This document shows, piece by piece, positions 4,885 to 5,104 of a stretch of 5,104 bases of DNA; the first letter of the stretch is position 1; every line of letters starts with the position of its first letter. Source of the DNA: Bacteroidaceae bacterium (GTDB lineage: Bacteria > Bacteroidota > Bacteroidia > Bacteroidales > Bacteroidaceae); contig JAGBYN010000051.1 of assembly GCA_017628775.1 (NCBI GenBank), forward strand, positions 1 to 5,104, written 5' to 3'. Position numbers and translations under genes: made by a program. Below the pieces are notes generated by a model that was not told where the DNA came from, searched no databases, and worked only from the letters and a program-made list of their open reading frames with translations.

Positions 4885-4920
4885 CCCAGGCTATGCGAAT
4901 GCTGTGAACTGCATTTAGCC
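4885..4920 (+). repeat. Decayed hairpin B remnant
   Basis: CCCAGG at 4885-4890 and the next 23 bases align without gaps to the R4 hairpin B left arm and loop at about 20 of 29 positions, including GCGA and GTGA. The right arm has decayed to TTAGCC. Between this and the next copy (4921-5028), nothing recognisable was found: an A-run after CCCCCC, then AT-rich sequence with no open frame of note. Confidence 0.45.
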
Positions 4921-5028
4921 AAGCGCCTCCCCCCAAAAAATAGCGGGCACCAATATTTGTATAATGTCTGAATCAGGAGTTAAATCCAGAGTATTTTATC
5001 GTCATTTAAGAACAAAGCCGAATGGTAC

Positions 5029-5090
5029 GCCCTGAAGGGGCATCAGCTATTAGCCCAGGGTAAGTGACCGTAGGGAACGGCACCCTGGGT
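5029..5090 (+). repeat. Hairpin repeat copy R5 (cut by the window end)
   Basis: Hairpin A is GCCCTGAAGGGGC (5029-5041). Hairpin B is CCCAGGG (5054-5060) with CCCTGGG (5083-5089) around a 22-nt loop that is more diverged than in R3f or R4. Any hairpin C would lie beyond the last base. Confidence 0.8.
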
Positions 5091-5104
5091 GGGGGTATCC
5101 CGGA

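Noticed and set aside
4496..5090. Repeat cluster considered as a CRISPR array
   Set aside because: Units are internally palindromic, differ in length and orientation, are irregularly spaced, and there are no uniform spacers or cas genes.

Overview
The window looks like chromosomal DNA of a Bacteroidota member, most likely a Prevotella- or Bacteroides-like gut or oral Bacteroidales. The evidence is an InlB-type (Listeria-Bacteroides) repeat surface protein with a Por/T9SS-like C-terminal tail, promoters of the Bacteroidota type (TAnnTTTG -7 boxes), A-rich leaders without a Shine-Dalgarno sequence, and a Bacteroidota-style FKBP lipoprotein. These assignments come from reading the sequence and from family knowledge, not from a database search.

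Layout. Positions 1-930 (+) hold the 3' part of a repeat-rich surface protein whose start lies outside the window, closed by a strong terminator (937-989). A heptanucleotide minisatellite (1025-1087) and one copy of a hairpin-rich intergenic repeat (1113-1183) follow. On the minus strand, 2128-1181 encodes a YghZ-type aldo/keto reductase. Its 3' end runs straight into that repeat, and the protein appears to have lost its last roughly 30 residues. Between this gene and the next lies an intergenic region with a 307-bp transposase-less element (2317-2623). It has 17-bp imperfect terminal inverted repeats and a perfect 9-bp direct repeat abutting both ends, and it carries two head-to-head copies of the same hairpin repeat. 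A good promoter (2761-2791) then leads into a two-gene operon of FKBP-type peptidyl-prolyl isomerases. The first (2855-3442) is cytoplasmic and the second (3476-4375) is a predicted lipoprotein. The operon ends at a perfect palindromic terminator (4384-4415).

The last 700 bases contain no convincing gene. They hold a short tandem array (4417-4487) and a cluster of the same hairpin repeat: a head-to-head pair, a single copy, a decayed copy, and another copy reaching the window edge. The repeat unit has a fixed order: hairpin A (GGCCTGAAAGGCC type), hairpin B (CCCAGGG...CCCTGGG), a spacer of about 20 nt, and hairpin C (GCCCTGAATGGGC type, then AAAAGC). Hairpin B comes in two forms, a tight 3-nt loop and a loop of about 22-23 nt.

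The strongest unexpected signals are the MITE-like element with its apparent target-site duplication, the reductase gene apparently cut short by the hairpin repeat, and the two loop forms of hairpin B, which sort by location. No CRISPR array, tRNA, rRNA or defence system was seen.
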